Below are positions 4,623 to 5,429 of a stretch of 5,429 bases of DNA, piece by piece (within the stretch, counting starts at the first letter, position 1; every line of letters begins with the position of its first letter). The notes below the pieces were generated by a model. That model saw only the letters and a program-made list of their open reading frames with translations, did no database searches and was not told the origin of the DNA. A program made the translations under genes and the position numbers. Source of the stretch: SAR202 cluster bacterium (GTDB lineage Bacteria > Chloroflexota > Dehalococcoidia > UBA3495); assembly GCA_009392075.1 (NCBI GenBank), contig VFHG01000021.1:1-5429 (forward strand), written 5' to 3'.

Positions 4623-5111
4623 TTGGTTGCTAGAGCATCCAAAGATTCGGAGCCCTCTCCCTCAGAAGAGTTGGAGAAGCGGATTTACGAACTATTTGAG
4701 TTAACAGAGCGCATCCCTCCAGGCGTTATGACCTCGGAAGTCCACTTCTTGAGAGGCAATGCTTTCTACGAAATTAAAGAGTATCGATCTGCGGTTGGTG
4801 CGTTCACAGAGGCGGCCCAACTCGACCCTAAATCTGCTGAGGCCTACAACAATCGGGGTCGTGCGTTTTTGAGCCTGGTGAAAAATGAACGGGCCATCGA
4901 GGATTTCGACGAAGCGTTGCGAATCAAACCCGATTTCTCTATCGCCTATAACAACCGTGGAGCTACCTACTGGAGGATAGACAATATAGGCAACGCTCCG
5001 CGGTCGATCGAGGACTACAACCACGCAATAAAGTTCGACCCTAAGTACGTTGCGCCCTACATTAACAGGGGAGAGCCTTATGCTGACTTGGGTCGGCACG
5101 ATGGGCGGTAG
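4623..5111 (+). CDS. TPR-repeat open segment of the broken gene
   Basis: This is the longest uninterrupted segment (162 codons from TTG 4623; the frame is open from 4575). It covers a helical lead-in and TPR1 ('EVHFLRGNAFYEIKEY' to 'LDPKS'), TPR2 ('AEAYNNRGRAF' to 'RIKPDF'), TPR3 ('SIAYNNRGATYW' to 'KFDPKY', three residues longer than normal) and the first half of TPR4 ('VAPYINRGEPYADLGRHD'). It then stops at TAG 5109-5111, in mid-repeat. The TTG start is unsupported by a Shine-Dalgarno and is probably not a real start. If expressed, the product would be a soluble scaffold of about 3.5 repeats without its anchor. In TPR4, 'EP' stands where a small helix-favouring pair such as 'NA' is usual. 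Confidence 0.5.
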   Translation: MVARASKDSEPSPSEELEKRIYELFELTERIPPGVMTSEVHFLRGNAFYEIKEYRSAVGAFTEAAQLDPKSAEAYNNRGRAFLSLVKNERAIEDFDEALRIKPDFSIAYNNRGATYWRIDNIGNAPRSIEDYNHAIKFDPKYVAPYINRGEPYADLGRHDGR

Positions 5112-5314
5112 CAGACTACGATAAAGCTCTGAATTTGGGTTCTGAACGCCGGATGTCTACTATTTGTGTGGGGTACCCCACCGCAAACTCGAGAACGACG
5201 AAGAGGCCAAGAAAGATATTGAGCGTGCGGAGGATCTTGGTTTTACGCCAGCCGACCTGGAGCCTGGGTAACTAAGCAGAAGGGGATGACCGGGTTGGCT
5301 TCAACTCCTCCACC

Positions 5315-5343
5315 TTGCCCGTGCCACGACCAGTCGCTATAAT
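5315..5343 (+). promoter_or_regulatory. Promoter of the tRNA-Ile gene
   Basis: TTGCCC (5315-5320) and a perfect TATAAT (5338-5343) are 17 bases apart, the ideal sigma70 spacing. The start site would be near 5350, about 27 bases before the mature tRNA. The location directly upstream of a stable RNA gene supports it. Confidence 0.7.
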
Positions 5344-5349
5344 CCAAAC

Positions 5350-5379
5350 GTGGCTGTTGGCCACTCCCCACTATGTGGG
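5350..5379 (+). other. Two small hairpins in the tRNA leader
   Basis: GTGGC (5350-5354) pairs with GCCAC (5360-5364) around TGTTG, starting at the predicted transcript 5' end. CCCAC (5367-5371) pairs with GTGGG (5375-5379) around TAT, and the last three bases of that stem are the first three of the tRNA acceptor. The second hairpin would compete with acceptor pairing until RNase P trims the leader. Confidence 0.35.
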
Positions 5380-5429
5380 CCTGTAGCTCAGGTGGCTAGA
5401 GCGCGGTCCTGATAAGACCGAGGTCGTTG
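5377..5429 (+). tRNA. tRNA-Ile (anticodon GAU), 3' part outside window
   Basis: The first 53 bases of a tRNA are present. They are the acceptor 5' strand GGGCCTG (5377-5383), bases TA, a D-arm with stem GCTC (5386-5389)/GAGC (5399-5402), and an anticodon stem CGGTC (5404-5408)/GACCG (5416-5420). The loop CTGATAA carries anticodon GAT at 5411-5413. The variable loop AGGTC and the first T-stem bases follow, and the window then ends. GAU decodes AUC/AUU isoleucine codons. The T-loop and acceptor 3' strand cannot be checked. Confidence 0.95.

Larger units (their letters stand above)
4370..5271 (+). pseudogene. Membrane-anchored TPR-repeat protein gene, broken by three frameshifts
   Basis: Read as one gene, this region encodes an N-terminal membrane segment, a charged linker and five tetratricopeptide repeats ending at TAA 5269-5271. 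The frame changes three times: near 4574-4580 (an extra base, or two lost), at 5103-5104 (one base lost) and at 5147-5148 (one base lost). Protein similarity resumes at once after each break. Repeat four, with one residue restored at each of the last two breaks, is exactly 34 residues, and repeat five ('PDVYYLCG' to 'DLGFTP') is also 34. Repeats one and two are 34; repeat three has three extra residues. TPRs are protein-protein interaction scaffolds, so no specific partner can be named. Genuine decay is favoured because the neighbouring mscS remnant is also degenerate, but assembly indels cannot be excluded. Confidence 0.75.

Noticed and set aside
4701..5099. A 132-codon minus-strand frame
   Set aside because: It is antisense to clear TPR repeats on the plus strand.
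1..5429. CRISPR array, transposable element or toxin-antitoxin system
   Set aside because: There are no regularly spaced long repeats, no transposase motifs, no terminal inverted repeats, and no recognisable toxin or antitoxin.

Overview
The window looks like bacterial chromosome of moderately high GC. The style of the left-hand helix-turn-helix protein, the 34-residue 'NNRG' tetratricopeptide repeats and the mix of genes suggest Chloroflexota (Dehalococcoidia/SAR202-like). That assignment is inference from protein style, not from a marker gene.

Layout. Positions 1-530 (minus) hold the 5' part of an excisionase/BldC-like DNA-binding regulator that runs off the left edge. Positions 531-743 are an AT-rich divergent control region. 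It is packed with repeats: a tandem octamer and palindrome near the regulator, a 6-2-6 dyad in the middle, a bipartite direct repeat further right, and a dyad inside a good sigma70-type promoter. That promoter points at an intact protein-L-isoaspartate O-methyltransferase (744-1412) and lies so close to its ATG that the mRNA would be leaderless. A complete sirtuin-type NAD-dependent deacylase follows on the same strand (1464-2267). The pair may be one protein repair/modification unit. Next comes a 388-base spacer with a possible small convergent ORF (2200-2430, minus) and an extended -10 promoter for an intact MscS-family mechanosensitive channel (2656-3939) with a long charged C-terminal tail.

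From 3940 rightward the character changes to decaying genes. Positions 3963-4203 are the C-terminal end of a second MscS-type protein, about 55% identical to the intact neighbour over 49 residues. It lacks everything upstream and is split by a one-base insertion. After a GC-rich non-coding stretch, 4370-5271 reads as one membrane-anchored TPR gene broken in three places. Restoring one codon at each of the last two breaks gives repeats of exactly 34 residues. The window ends inside a tRNA-Ile(GAU) gene (5377 onward) with its own promoter and a hairpin-rich leader.

I see no CRISPR array, transposase, recognisable toxin-antitoxin pair or complete new system. The most noteworthy signals are the two hidden pseudogenes, the repeat-rich divergent control region with a probable leaderless gene, and the operator-like half-sites at the mscS promoter.
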